Of a stretch of 64,000 nt of DNA, positions 20,880 through 32,505 are shown in pieces (within the stretch, counting starts at the first letter, position 1; each line of letters starts with the position of its first letter). Under the pieces are notes generated by a model. It searched no databases, had not been told where the DNA came from, and was given only the letters and a program-made list of their open reading frames with translations. Where the stretch lies: contig SWBL01000175.1 of assembly GCA_024195585.1 (NCBI GenBank), forward strand, positions 1-64,000, written 5' to 3'. This stretch comes from Aureobasidium sp. EXF-3400 (Eukaryota; Ascomycota; Dothideomycetes; Dothideales; Saccotheciaceae). The translations under genes were made by a program, and so were the position numbers.

Positions 20880-23155
20880 TTCAGAGTCAAGAAGTCTCAG
20901 ACCAGCAGGGAGATTGTATGTCAACGAGTAGAACAAGACAAAGAAAAAATTGAGAGCTCAAGAGAACTTGGTCTGCAGGAAGTAGAAAGCACGAATGGTA
21001 CTGTTACTGCTGCAGCTTCCCGTGAGAGCAACACAACCGTGACTTGAAAAGACGCGGCCATGGGATCAATTTAAATCTTTCTACTCGCCCTTCATTTTAC
21101 CGGCAACCCGAGTGGAAAAAAGGCACCTCATGATGCCATACAAGGATCTCTTTTGGGGAGAGGGGAGCTCTAACCCGCGGGGTAAATTATTTTTCAAGGA
21201 ACAGACACAGAAAGAGCTCTAGTCAGCCATGCATGGGCTATATTGATCATCTATGCAGGCACGGCACAGGCGATGAGAGGGGTGCATTGCAGTAGCTTCG
21301 TCTTGAAAAGCCCCGTTTGACGTGTTCGTCACTACCTGCTGTAGTGCAGCAAGGTGTGATTTTGATCTTCGAGCGTTGACAAGGTTTGGAGGAACAACGA
21401 CAACGGCTCTCCGAGGCATTGTCCTGCCAGTCAGAGGCAAGAACCCAGCGTTTCATGGAAAGGAAGGAGGGTGCCACGCGGAGGGTCTCAGACTGAAATC
21501 TTGGTTAGAGTACCCCAAGGTTTGTAGATCATGCCCATGGGGCGTGAGTTATGATTCTCTCTATATATCGTTAGAGAACAAATTAGCAATGTTATGCAGC
21601 GTTAGCTGTCCTAAAGTAGTAATTGCTAGCTTTATTCCGCATCTCTGCATCACTCTATAGTATCTCCCCTAAGAGAAGAGATGTTTTAGCATCATGCTGT
21701 GTTTTACGAGATTTGTTAAAAGAGCCCCAAGTGACTTTCAGAATTTAGAGATCTCGTTGTGTTCGTTCTGACAGGAGAGCAAACCGCTTTCGTTCTTAGA
21801 CCAATCTGACTGCTCTTTAAACCAAACCTCTCCTTCTCGCAAATGTGGAGAAAGCTCAAATGTCGATCAATCCCCCCTTCACCTCGGCTGTATGCATGTT
21901 TGATAAGTAAGGACACCTCATGACACCTGCCGCCAGCACGCCAGCATAGGTATCCATAAAACCTGCAGCATCCGTATTCCTTCATCCTGTATCACGTCAG
22001 AAAGGCCAGGTCACGAGTACTGGATGGTCAGCAAAAGCAGCAACAAAGGTACTGTAAGGGCATTTCTTTGTACCTCTTGTACGTACCATGTCACGTTTCC
22101 TTTGGCCACGGGTAGAACGTGCCGCTGTTCGCAACACATCGGAGATATGCAAGGATGGAGTTTAATTTGCTTGATCCCTCTCTCTTTTGAACTACTGCGG
22201 GGCAAAACAGAGAGCATGCAGAAAGCGGGGTGTGGGACAAAGGAGAATTGCAGATCCCACCTTTGGTGCCCATCAAATGTAGCACCCGCAATGGCAATTT
22301 AACTCGGCCGAAAAGAAAACCTGCAGATTCCAGCCAACATTGGTCGTAGTGATGAGAGATACCAGAAACAAGATAGACAGAGATTAGCCTTACACTACAT
22401 ACTTTTGTAGCGGTTCCTAGATATAGTGATATAAAAGGAACGTCCCTCTTTCATCTCCAGGAAATTTCGCAAAATGTTTCAGACCTACCTGGGTCTGATA
22501 TCCCAGTCCCTTCCAGAACAACAGCAGGGGGGAAAAAAAGCTCCACCCACGGCTAAAAAGACCCAAGGCTTGAACCACGCCACAAAAAGGGCACACCCGT
22601 GTCATATCCATCCACCTACCTCATCAAGAGAAGACACCCCGCTGTAGAGGCGGTAGGTGGATATGGCCCACAGCTGGGCACTGGAAATCCAAGAAGCCAT
22701 TCTTGTTCGGTCCGACCAAAAAGTCAAGAATGCGGTCGTGAGGGCCGCAGTCCCGTGGCCTCTTGCATGAGTAGTCTCGATCACCACTCAAACCCCTCAT
22801 CGTGATGATGTCCGGTGACGGAGGCAAGATCTTGGAAAGGAAGGCAATCCCGATATGATGTGTTGTAAGAGTGGAGGAAGACTATTCGCCGGCTGATATT
22901 GTTTCACAGCTCTTCAAAGAACGCCTCCTCTGCGCCACATATACTCAATGACAAGATATTGCTCTGTTCATTTTGAAAAAATTCGTGGGAGTAGTGAAAA
23001 AGGTAATAGTACAAAAGAGAGGGAATCCGCTATGCGCAATATAAAAAAAGACGATGAAGATGCCAGAAAAAAACACTCAAGACCCCCCAGAATGCCCATG
23101 AACCGGAACTCCCTTGTTCGTTTCAAAGTTTTCTATACATAAGAACATCTGGGGT
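20880..23155. other. 2.3-kb intergenic region, no gene recognised
   Basis: This holds the promoter of the beta-glucosidase at its left end and the 3' flank of the AAA-protease gene at its right end. A GC-rich patch with GCGGGG near 21175-21182 could be a CreA (glucose repression) site. The rest has only short open frames without recognisable protein character. No tRNA-like or repeated structure is seen. Confidence 0.5.
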
Positions 23156-25895
23156 TTATTTGTTCAAGTCCTTGAACACCACAGGAGCAGGGTTGGAGGA
23201 TCCGGGAGGAAGGATGGGTCCATCAGGCTTCTCGGGGATGCCAGGAATTCCTGCGCCAGGACCTTCACGGTCACCGCGGCCGCCAAAGTACTTGCTGAAG
23301 TCGCCCTTGTCCTCAAATGGTCTTGGGCCAAGCAATCTGACGAGGTCATCACGAGTCAAAACTTCCTTGCGGAGCAACTCCTCAGCGACGATGCCGATCT
23401 CCTTCTTCTTCTCCTCGAGAAGGTCGCGACATTGCTTGTAGGCTTCGTCGACGATGCGCTTCACCTCGGTATCAATGTTGCGAGCGGTCTCCTCTGAGAA
23501 AGGCTTTTGAAGCTGGTTCGGGTCGTCCTCGAAGTAGAGGTAGCCAACCTTAGGTGACATGCCCCACTTAGTGACCATGGCGGTGGCCATGCGAGTGACC
23601 TTGTTGAAGTCGTCTGATGCTCCTGATGTTACAGTCTCGAAATGAATCTCCTCAGAAACACGGCCAGCAAGAGTCATAGCCATACGGTCGAGAAGCTGCA
23701 GGTACGACATGAGGTAGGTGTCGCCAGAAGGAAGATACTGGGCATAACCAAGAGCTCCTTGACCACGGGGAATGATAGAGACCTTGAGAAGGGGATCGGC
23801 CCACTTGAAGTACCAACCACAGATAGCATGGCCGGCCTCGTGGTATGCGACTGTGCGCTTCTCCTCAGGCGAAAGAACTAGCGACTTCTTCTCGAGACCG
23901 CCAATAACACGCTCGATGGCCTGCTCGAAGTGAATCATCTTGACAGTGTCGGCACCACCACGAGCAGCAATCAGAGCGGCTTCGTTGACACAGTTGGCAA
24001 TGTCTGCTCCAGAGAAACCAGGGGTAAGTGCTGCCAGACGACCCTTGAGGTACTCAATGTCTTCCTTTGTCACAATATTCTTCAAGTGGACGGCGAAGAT
24101 CTGCTTGCGTCCATCCATGGTAGGCTTGTCGATTGAAATGTGTCTGTCGAAACGACCAGGACGCATAAGAGCTTGATCCAGAACATCTGCACGGTTGGTA
24201 CCAGCAAGAACAATGACCTGTCATGAAACGTTAGCATATTACGTTCTTCGGGATGGACGGGGTGGAAAAGCTTACCTGCTCAGTGCTCGCGAAACCATCC
24301 ATCTCAGTAAGAATCTGGTTAAGCGTAGCTTCTCTCTCATCGTTACCACCGCCGAAGTTTTGCTTCGATCTTGATTTTCCAATGGCATCAATCTCATCAA
24401 TGAAGATAATGCAGGGCGTGCTCTTTCTAGCATTCTGGAACAGATCGCGTACTCGTGAAGCACCAACACCGACGAACATCTCGACGAATTCGGAACCACT
24501 GACACTGAAGAATGGGACACCAGACTCTCCAGCAGTTGCCTTTGCAAGCAGAGTCTTACCAGTACCGGGAGGACCAGAAAGAATAGCACCTCTAGGGATC
24601 TTTGCGCCAAGCTTCTGGAAGCGCTCGGGTTGCTTCAGGAAGTTGACGAACTCCATGATCTCAACCTTGGCCTCGTCCATACCAGCGACATCGGCGAACT
24701 TGACCTTGACGTCTGTCTCGTGATTGAACTTCTTGGCACGACTCTTGCCCATGCCGAAGATACCACCACCGCCACCACCGCCGGCTCCAGATGCAGCTCT
24801 TCTTGAGAGCCAGAAGATGGCACCAATGAACAGCAGAGTGGGACCGAAGCTCAATATCGTGTCGGCCCAAGAGACCTCACGACTATATTGCACGGGAATT
24901 CTTTCAGATGATGGGATACCAAGCTCTTTCTGTGAGTCGTCAAGCTTGCGCTCGAAGGCTTCTACAGAGCCGATTGAGAAGTAGTAATAGAAGTTGCCGT
25001 GAGCAGCGGGGCTTTCAGGGTACATGGCTTGAACAGCCTGCTGGTGGACGTGCACTCTGACCTTGTTGTTGTTGACGACGACGAGTCTCTCGACAAGGCC
25101 CTTGTCAAGGAATGTGTTTCTCAGCTCTTGCCATGTAATCTCGCGGGAGTTTTCGCTGGGAACAACCAGACGGTAGATGAGGTATGAGGTGAAGGCGGAG
25201 AGGATGATGCTGTTCATATCCAGCTTGACATCCTTAATGTTGTATGCGGGACCGTCCTTGTCTTCGCCCTTGTTGTTCGACTTTGACTTGGAGCCAGCTC
25301 CAGGGTCGTGAGCACCAGACTTTTGCTGAGCACCCTTGGCTTCACTCTTCATGTCGCTCTCAGCAGTCTTTCTGGCCATGGAGGACACTTGACGCCACAA
25401 GCGGGCGGCGACAGCGGGAGTCATGTGGCCCTGCTTGACCTCGTCCATGGTATCGCGAAGCTCTTGAGGGATTCCTTCTTTGCGCATCTTCTGGAAAGTC
25501 TTTTCGACCTCTTCGGCCATGGAGGCGGGCATGCCCTTCTTGATGTTGCCGAAAACCTCAATGAGCTCCTTCTCTTCCTCGGGAGTAAGCTTCGCGAAGC
25601 CGGGGCGAGTAGAGTCGGAGGAAGAGGATTCGGCCTTTTCATTTGTCAAAGGACCACCCTTGTTGTAGAGGTGCTCCATGCCAGGAGCGGACTGGCCAGG
25701 AGTCTTGTCCTTGGACTCATCCTTGTCTCGAGGCTCTTCGGGTTGGGTGGCGTAGCGGCGGACGCGCTGGTATGCATAGGTTGGTCGCGGGATTGAAGCA
25801 GGTCTTAATGACAGCGAGCGACCGCGGGATGATATCTGGTAAGTCGGCCTGTACAGGCGACCAAGGTTGATGGTCTGCCTCAGGAAGCCTGACAT
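23156..25895 (-). CDS. Mitochondrial m-AAA protease (Yta12/Afg3/MAP-1 type)
   Basis: Two exons, 25895-24276 and 24217-23156, give 893 residues. An Arg/Ser-rich presequence ('[20 protein letters not shown]') targets it to mitochondria. After a charged linker come a membrane span, an FtsH extracellular-type domain and a second span ('[20 protein letters not shown]'). A Gly-rich hinge then leads to the AAA domain: Walker A 'GPPGTGKT' at about 441-448, Walker B '[10 protein letters not shown]' and 'MRPGRFDRH'. The M41 metalloprotease has 'HEAGH' near residue 666. It degrades unassembled inner-membrane proteins from the matrix side and processes some precursors. Two membrane spans mark the m-AAA rather than i-AAA type. 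I cannot decide between the Yta12 and Afg3 orthologue by eye. Confidence 0.94.
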
Positions 25896-26396
25896 GGTTG
25901 GTGGCGTGATGCGAGGCGGTGAGGGAAAGGGAGGGTGAGGTGTTGATTTAGTGAGCAACAACCATCCACGGAAGGATAGTTCGATGCGTGCGGCGGCGAA
26001 GTATGCAGCAGCGAGAGGTGGGTGATGAGATGATGATTTGAAGGCGAGAGAAACGCCGACAGTCAATGACGCGAATCTGCTGTTGGCTGGCGTCCCGCAA
26101 CGCTTGCATCAAGTCCACCGGCAAGCTCCGTTGGCTTGCTAAGCATGCCACCCTCGACACTCCGATACACTCTCTTGATCAGTGCCATCGAGTCGCACTC
26201 ATCTTTTCGTGAGTCATCTTAAGTTTTGGATGGTGGTGTCATTTTCATTCATTGCCAAACCTTGGACCTTTGTTAGTCCTTGCATCTAGACAAAGATACA
26301 ACATTCTATGATCATAAATGTTTCATCTGATTCTGCTCCAAGCTATATACACACATAAGGTGCTACAGAACATTGTGTATCCTCGGTCTTCGAGTC
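25896..26396. promoter_or_regulatory. Promoter region of the AAA-protease gene
   Basis: 500 nt separate the protease start from the stop of the tandem GT90 gene. It should contain the protease promoter and the 3' flank of GT90. The reading frame of the protease remains open upstream to about 26066, but without a better start. No specific site is recognised. Confidence 0.4.
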
Positions 26397-29374
26397 CTAT
26401 GCTCCAAAGCCAATGCTCTGTCTATTGTCGTCCACAAGTCTGCCGTACTCGAGCAAAAGTCTGAAGAACCATACTTCAAAGTCCTCGTTTCTAAGCACTT
26501 TGTTGCTCCACTCTCTGCCTCTCTCGGCCATCTCAATGGCCATATCCTTACCAATCTGCTCGGCTCCAAAGTACCGCACTGACTCGAGAGCTTCCTCTGC
26601 TCTCAAACTTAGAGGCACGTAGTGGATCCAGGGCTTGAGCCACTCTGCGTGCCATTCACGGAACACCGCCATCTTGAACACCAGGCTGTGAGACTTAAGG
26701 AACGCATAAAATCTTCCACTGAAAGCATTGCCGTCCATGTCAAGCAAATACTTGTACTTCCAAGCATCTTGTTGGTCAGCTGGGGGCACAATCTTGAAGA
26801 AGTCCTTCTGTGCATCGCAATCACCAGGATCGCATTGACCAACGTGAGAGAAGTGGACGTCCATGAGTTCGGCATAGTCGGAGCGCGGTACGGAGCGTAT
26901 TTGCCAGTCAGGGGTCTTATCGTCGCGCGAAGAAGCCGAGGTGAGGTGTGCATCGTACATGATCTTGGCTTGGTCAGGCGCATTGAGCTTGTGCACAAAC
27001 TTCTGACGATGTTGACGGCGCCAACCTCCGTCGCGTGAGAAGCCTCCAGTGGTGCTACCGACCCACCACAGCTTGCCTTCTTTCTTCTCCCAAGCTACGT
27101 CCTTGTGGGAGTCATAAGTGACTTTTCCGTACCAATACCATGGGGACGGATATAAGATATCCTGGAAACTACTCATCTTTGACTGAGAAAAGACCGGTAC
27201 AAGGTCGTGCACAACATTGAATGCATTTGGTCGATCGAAGAAGCCATGCGATGTGCCAAATGAAGGAGAGTTGCAAACGTCGCTGAAGGCCGTGTCATTA
27301 TACACAAACCCTAGCTCGCTTATTGCATAGGCTGCAATGTTATCAGGTGTGATCTCTTCTTCGAGAGCCCGAGCAGGACTGTTCGGAGAACACGAAAGGC
27401 GTGAAGGAATCCAGGTAGGTTGATGAGCAAAGACGTTAAAACGTGTAACCTTGACTTCATCGACTCGTTCGCCTGCATTCAGATCCTTCGGTCGAGGCGA
27501 GAAAGCGTCCTTGGGGCTGGGATTGGCAAAGGCAGCAGGCATGTTCCTGTCCTTGGCTACCTGCACCAAGCGAGACAGTTCGTCGTGCGGAACAACAACT
27601 CGGGGCTCGTCATGAATGTTGAAGGCTAGGTCCATGTCGGGTAAGTACTGGATGAATTTGCCCATCATGCCGATTGTCGCCTTTTGCTGCCATTCTTGTC
27701 CGCTCCGCACATGTGTCACCTTTCCACCTCGTACCATCAAAGCGATCAAATTGTTGCCATCAAAACCAATAGCCTCTTGTACCCTTCGTCTTATAGTTAC
27801 AGGCTTCAGGCCCCAGAAGGGAAGCAATGAGTGGTAGATGGTGTCGAACTCGTCTATGAGCTGAACATTACGGTCCTTCGCAAATTGGAACCACTTATCA
27901 AAATGAGGTGGGGGAGGGATGTTGTATCGGCGCTTGTACTCGGCGACTGCTTCTTCTAGAGTGCGCGACTGTCTTTGTAGAAGAGCACTAAAGTCGTTTT
28001 CGGCATTCTTTGCCAAATATTCGATCGGGTGGACATTGGTATCGTTGTATCGTACAGGGAGGGATAGATCTTGGTCGCGAAGCGTAGGTGACCAGGGTGC
28101 GGCAGGACCAGCTGGGGCGGTAGGTCTATCTGGCACGACTCGAGCTATTAAGCCGTCGCGGAAGTTGAATATTGCAAGCAAAGCTAGTGAGACAAGCAGC
28201 AGCAGTGTGAGAAGGCGTCTCGAGCGCATGTTTGATCGACCGTCTTGCGCAGAGTGTCGAGTAGTCGAGTTGGATCGGTCATGGAGATAGGCGTAGAGTG
28301 ACAGGAGGCATATCGAGGCAAACCACAGTCGCCCTAGCGAAAAGTCGGCTGTCAATTGAGCGGCAAGTGCAGCGACAACAAAAGTCGAAGCTGTTGTGAG
28401 CTGGTCGCATTTATCCACCTGCGAAACACCCCAGTCAGTTGGAAGTTCACATGCCGAAGTGCATCCGCGACCCATCTTGGTCACCTTATCTCCTCTTGAC
28501 TTACTGCGAGGATAATCGTTCTGTTCAACATGACATGAACCATTACCATAATCATGCCCAAAACTACCATCAAGATCTGTTGTGGTAGGAAAGCAAACCA
28601 GAATGGTCTGGTACTGAACTCTTCCATAACAAAAGCTGACAGCCATTGCGCAAACGCGGCCGCAAACGACACATCGACCAATACTTGTTGTGTATCTTTC
28701 TTGATGGTCGGCTGAGACAGTAGGCCACTCACAGATATCACTCCGTCGTCAGGCCCGCTTGTCGAGACCGTCTCTCTATGGGCGGATTGCAACAGCGACA
28801 GAACGACGGCCACAAGCACAGCATTACAACAGCCAAGCGCGAGTGTGGTCCGCAGCTCGCTCACATAACTTAGAGCTACAAGTGCAGACACAGTGAGCAC
28901 TGCTAAGAGTCTCGTGTCTCCGTTCTTGGACTTTTCAGCAGATCGAGTATCTGTACTCGAGATGAAGCGTGCGTTGCCGAGCGCATCCACCTTGACGACT
29001 ACGTAGACGAGGACGGGGAGAAGAGCCTTTGTGATAGAAAAGTTTCAGCCAATGTTCATTGTATGTATTCGAGGGGCATCCCTTCTGACCTTTGCCCAGT
29101 ATATGTGACGTCTTTCCACAGCTCTTTCGCACACGCTAGACAAAGCCAACAAGACTCCTGCTGCCCATGACAATATCCGTCCCTGCGACTCTCCAGTGGT
29201 GCTGAGGTTGCTTCTAAAGCGTGTATATGCCCATATTCCGGTCCATGCGACAGCGCTGGTGGTGAGGGAGTGTCGTGGGGAGGTGCCGACTAGTGCGAGG
29301 GCGGCGGTAATGAGCAAGGTGCCCAGCAGCACCGCTTGCTGGTTGTCTTGAAACACCCGACCCGGCAATATCAT
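26397..29374 (-). CDS. GT90-family (CAP10-like) membrane glycosyltransferase
   Basis: Three exons, 29374-29090, 29026-28505 and 28418-26397, give about 942 residues. The C-terminal half is a GT90/LpsA-type domain with 'DMDLAFNIHDEPRVVVPHDE', 'RQKFVHKLNAPDQ' and the signature 'KYKYLLDMDGNAFSGRFYAF', then 'PWIHYVPLS'. The family includes cryptococcal capsule and bacterial O-antigen xylosyl- and glucosyltransferases. The N-terminal third holds many hydrophobic segments ('AVLLGTLLITAALALVG', 'LLAVLTVSALVALSYVS', 'ILMVVLGMIMVMVHVML'), so it is a multi-pass Golgi or ER protein rather than a simple type II enzyme. The start is uncertain: the frame is open upstream to 29428 but 29374 is the first ATG. 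Donor and acceptor sugars are not evident. Confidence 0.83.
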
Positions 29375-29933
29375 CAGTGTCTTTCTCGTTGGCGACAGAT
29401 CTTCATGGTAACGTTTCCCCTGCTGCACTTTTACAAATGGCCTCCTTGCTAGACGCGTGAGAGCTTGGCAATCCTTCCTCCGAGTCCCCGAGAAGCTAGG
29501 GAATAGATGTGACGAGTGATTGACTACACTACGTGATGCTGTTTCGATTCATCTCTTCAAACATGTTGCCATCACAAGATTAAACCTCAAACTTGGAGAA
29601 GAAGAAAGTAGTGATACAAGAGGCATTGTTTGAATGAGCATGTGCGTCCTTTGTCTGGTCATGTGTGATTGGTGGATTTGGCTCGAGTCATGAACAGGGT
29701 CCTGTTTTTGACTATCAATAGATAAGGGCGTTATCCGAACCGACGGCGCATGACCGACACTAACTCCGCACCCGCTGTGTCATTCATTGCTACTCCTACC
29801 TTCTCCTTCTTGTTCTCCGTCTCCCTTCACAAAGACTCCCTCTGAAACTGATCATTCTGTGCTGCTTGAGTGTCAGGCTGCTCATCTTGCAGCATACAGA
29901 CAAGAGCTCGCAAGCTCTCATACTACCGCCAAC
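29375..29933. promoter_or_regulatory. Divergent promoter, GT90 / SLC35F6-like
   Basis: 559 nt between two divergent starts, with pyrimidine-rich sequence at 29786-29830 before the transporter start, as is common in fungal 5' leaders. No defined site recognised. Confidence 0.4.
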
Positions 29934-31330
29934 ATGGCTTCCAAAGCCATGATCCCCGTTCTCGTGGCCATGATGCTACTAACGGGCATGTGCAACACTC
30001 TCTTTACCAAGTACCAGGTCAGACCCGCCCAACATGTTCTGGCTCTCCACCTCTGACTGAACGACAGGACATGCAATGTGTCGCCAACTGTGACGATCCC
30101 AACCCTGCCAAACGCAAGAACTTCGAGCAGCCCGTCATCCAGACACTACAGATGTTCGTTGGTGAATCTGGATGTTGGCTCGTTGTCTTCATCTCGTACC
30201 TCTTCTCTCGCTACGTCACCAAATCATCCGACGCAACCGCATACCAGCCCATCGACACCGAAGACAGCCGCAGCCCTCTGTTACAAGGAGATCTTGAAGC
30301 TCCCACCGATGCTACGAATGTCCCTGCCAAACCCTTTGCTGATTCTGAGCATACTGGACAAAGACTGCCACTCAAGGGATGGAAACTTCTGTTGCTTGCA
30401 CTCCCTGCATGCTGTGACATTGCTGGAACCACCTTGATGAACGTGGGCTTGCTGTTCGTGGCAGCCAGTATATACCAGATGACCAGAGGTGCCCTCGTGC
30501 TCTTTGTTGGACTATTCAGCGTCATCTTCCTCAAGAGACACTTGAATGCCTTCAAGTGGGCCAGCCTGTTCATCGTCGTTGCAGGAGTGGCAGTTGTTGG
30601 CTTGGCCGGCGCCTTGGAGAACAAGAAGGCCACCGTTCCTGGTACTACACCTGGAGCTGACCCTCCGAGCATGGATGATCTTCGACACCAGATGGCTCAC
30701 AGTGCCATGCACATGATCCGCGAGGTTGCGAAAAGCGTCGTGGCTACTGCTCAGGAACACTCTGCTGCCCAGACCATCATCGGAATACTTCTAATTGCGG
30801 GTGCGCAAATCTTCACGGCATCACAATTTGTGCTGGAAGAGAGCATTATGGCCAAGTACGAGCTGGATCCTCTTGCAACTGTCGGATGGGAAGGGATCTT
30901 CGGCTTTTCGGTCACAGCTATTGGTATGGTAATCCTACACTTCGCTGTTGGACGTACCGAGGCTGGTAGAGGAGGGTACTTTGATGCAAAGGAAGGACTA
31001 GGACAGGTGTTTCAGCATCGGGCGATTGCTGTGAGCAGTTTGTTGACGATGGTGTCGATTGGTGGATTCAACTTCTTTGGACTTTCTGTCACTCGTACAG
31101 TGTCGGCAACAGCTCGCAGCACCATCGATACTTGCCGAACGTTGTTCATCTGGGTAGTCAGTCTGGGACTGGGGTGGGAGACATTCAAGTGGCTGCAGGT
31201 GGTAGGCTTTGGACTGCTGGTTTACGGCACCATGCTGTTCAACGAGATCATCCAGCCACCGACAGTAGGATTTTTGCGCAAGAGAATAGCGCTCGAGACG
31301 GAGGATGATAGAAGAGAAAGAAGCGATTAG
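29934..31330 (+). CDS. SLC35F6-like solute/nucleotide-sugar-type transporter
   Basis: Exons 29934-30017 and 30068-31330 around a 50-nt intron give 448 residues with about ten membrane spans. The first exon encodes 'VAMMLLTGMCNTLFTKYQ', which resembles the SLC35F6 N-terminus. Later segments 'CCDIAGTTLMNVGLLFVAAS' and 'YQMTRGALVLFVGLFSVIFL', then 'KRHL', carry the drug/metabolite-transporter (EamA-like) pattern. 'GAQIFTASQFVLEESIMAKY' follows in the second half. A hydrophilic loop with 'YQPIDTEDSRSPLLQGD' lies between the first spans. Human SLC35F6 sits in lysosomal and mitochondrial membranes and has no firmly known substrate. The donor is GTCAGA, also used by the divergent GT90 gene. Confidence 0.83.
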
Positions 31331-31536
31331 GTCGTGTGTTTATTATCTAAATGTCAATATATATTTGCTTCTGCAAACGAGAGGAATTTATGCACGTCAT
31401 AAATAGGCATCCCCCACAGGTTCGGCTGCACCTTTGGATGGATGCGATGGTCTTGTACCGATCGAATCTTGCTTTCTTGTGACGCGCTACATTTCAACCA
31501 GCACATTCCATAAGGCCTGCCAGACGACTATTCATC

Positions 31537-32505
31537 ATGTCGACGGCTCCATCATCGCGTCCATTATTCCAACCTCAGGGCGAAAACATGGGTCCTCCAG
31601 GAAAAGCAATTGCTCGACCGCGACCAGACAATACCAATCGACCAGTTTTAGGCGACCTGACACCAAACGCCAAACTCGACAAGCAACAACAAAGAGGCGG
31701 CAGCCCTCTCAAGCGACAAGCAAACATCTTCGACGATGCCAAGGGCTTCAGCTACATCAAGCGCCGTCGTCTATCACACAACAATGCCCTGACGCGCCGC
31801 ATCACTCCACAACCTCCTCAGGATCAACAGAAAGCCCCCTCTCCTACCGAGCACGACTCTCACTCCGAGGGAGACAGCGGTCGCTCATCACAGAACTCCA
31901 ATGCTACCCGTGGCTCCTTCTCGTCGCTGATCAACTACGATCCCTCGTCGCAACAGCAAATCTCGCAACAACATCACCAACAAACCTCATCAGCCGCCTC
32001 CATGTCCATCCGAACCGCTGCTCAGACTCTACGATTACGTCTCCGCATCGCCCTCTACAAGGTCCGCACCAACCAGATCAACGTGCCCTTTTCGCGTTTG
32101 CAAATTGTTGGCAAGCAACCCACACGACACCAACAACCTCAACCACCAGCCCCTCCCTCACCCGACGCCCTGCCCATGGCTCCTCCGCCATTACGCCTGT
32201 ACGGCGAGAAAAACACACAGCCTTCCGAACCACAAGCTCAAGCTCAACAAGCTCTCTTCTCCACGCCGAACATCTTCTCGAATCGCTTTATGCCATTTAA
32301 CGCTCCCTCGAGCTCGCCGCCCTTAGCACACGACCCTCTGCCACGTATCGCGAGAGAAGCACAGGCCCGTATGGCTGCTGCTGCCGCCGATAGAGATAGC
32401 CTGGACTCTGAAGCTACTGAGTTGGCCGAAGATCACGATGAACACCCTGTAGCCGAAAGTCCCCTGGATAGGTCGAGAAGACATCACATGCTACCGCAGA
32501 CGTGA
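31537..32505 (+). CDS. Whi5/Nrm1-type G1/S transcription repressor
   Basis: Single exon, 322 residues. The only ordered part is the Whi5/GTB motif at about residues 165-192 ('AAQTLRLRLRIALYKVRTNQ', then 'INVPFSRLQI'). Proteins with this motif bind SBF/MBF complexes and hold back G1/S transcription until CDK phosphorylation removes them. The rest is Ser/Pro/Gln-rich with many SP and TP sites ('GDLTPNAKLD', 'GGSPLKRQ', 'RRITPQPPQ', 'ESPLDRS'), consistent with CDK control. A basic stretch 'IKRRRLSH' could be a nuclear signal. Budding yeast has two such proteins, Whi5 and Nrm1; I cannot say which function this one has. Confidence 0.82.
   Translation: MSTAPSSRPLFQPQGENMGPPGKAIARPRPDNTNRPVLGDLTPNAKLDKQQQRGGSPLKRQANIFDDAKGFSYIKRRRLSHNNALTRRITPQPPQDQQKAPSPTEHDSHSEGDSGRSSQNSNATRGSFSSLINYDPSSQQQISQQHHQQTSSAASMSIRTAAQTLRLRLRIALYKVRTNQINVPFSRLQIVGKQPTRHQQPQPPAPPSPDALPMAPPPLRLYGEKNTQPSEPQAQAQQALFSTPNIFSNRFMPFNAPSSSPPLAHDPLPRIAREAQARMAAAAADRDSLDSEATELAEDHDEHPVAESPLDRSRRHHMLPQT

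Noticed and set aside
6813..21000. Secondary-metabolite gene cluster
   Set aside because: No polyketide synthase, peptide synthetase, terpene cyclase or P450 is present; the transporter and regulator accompany primary-metabolism enzymes.
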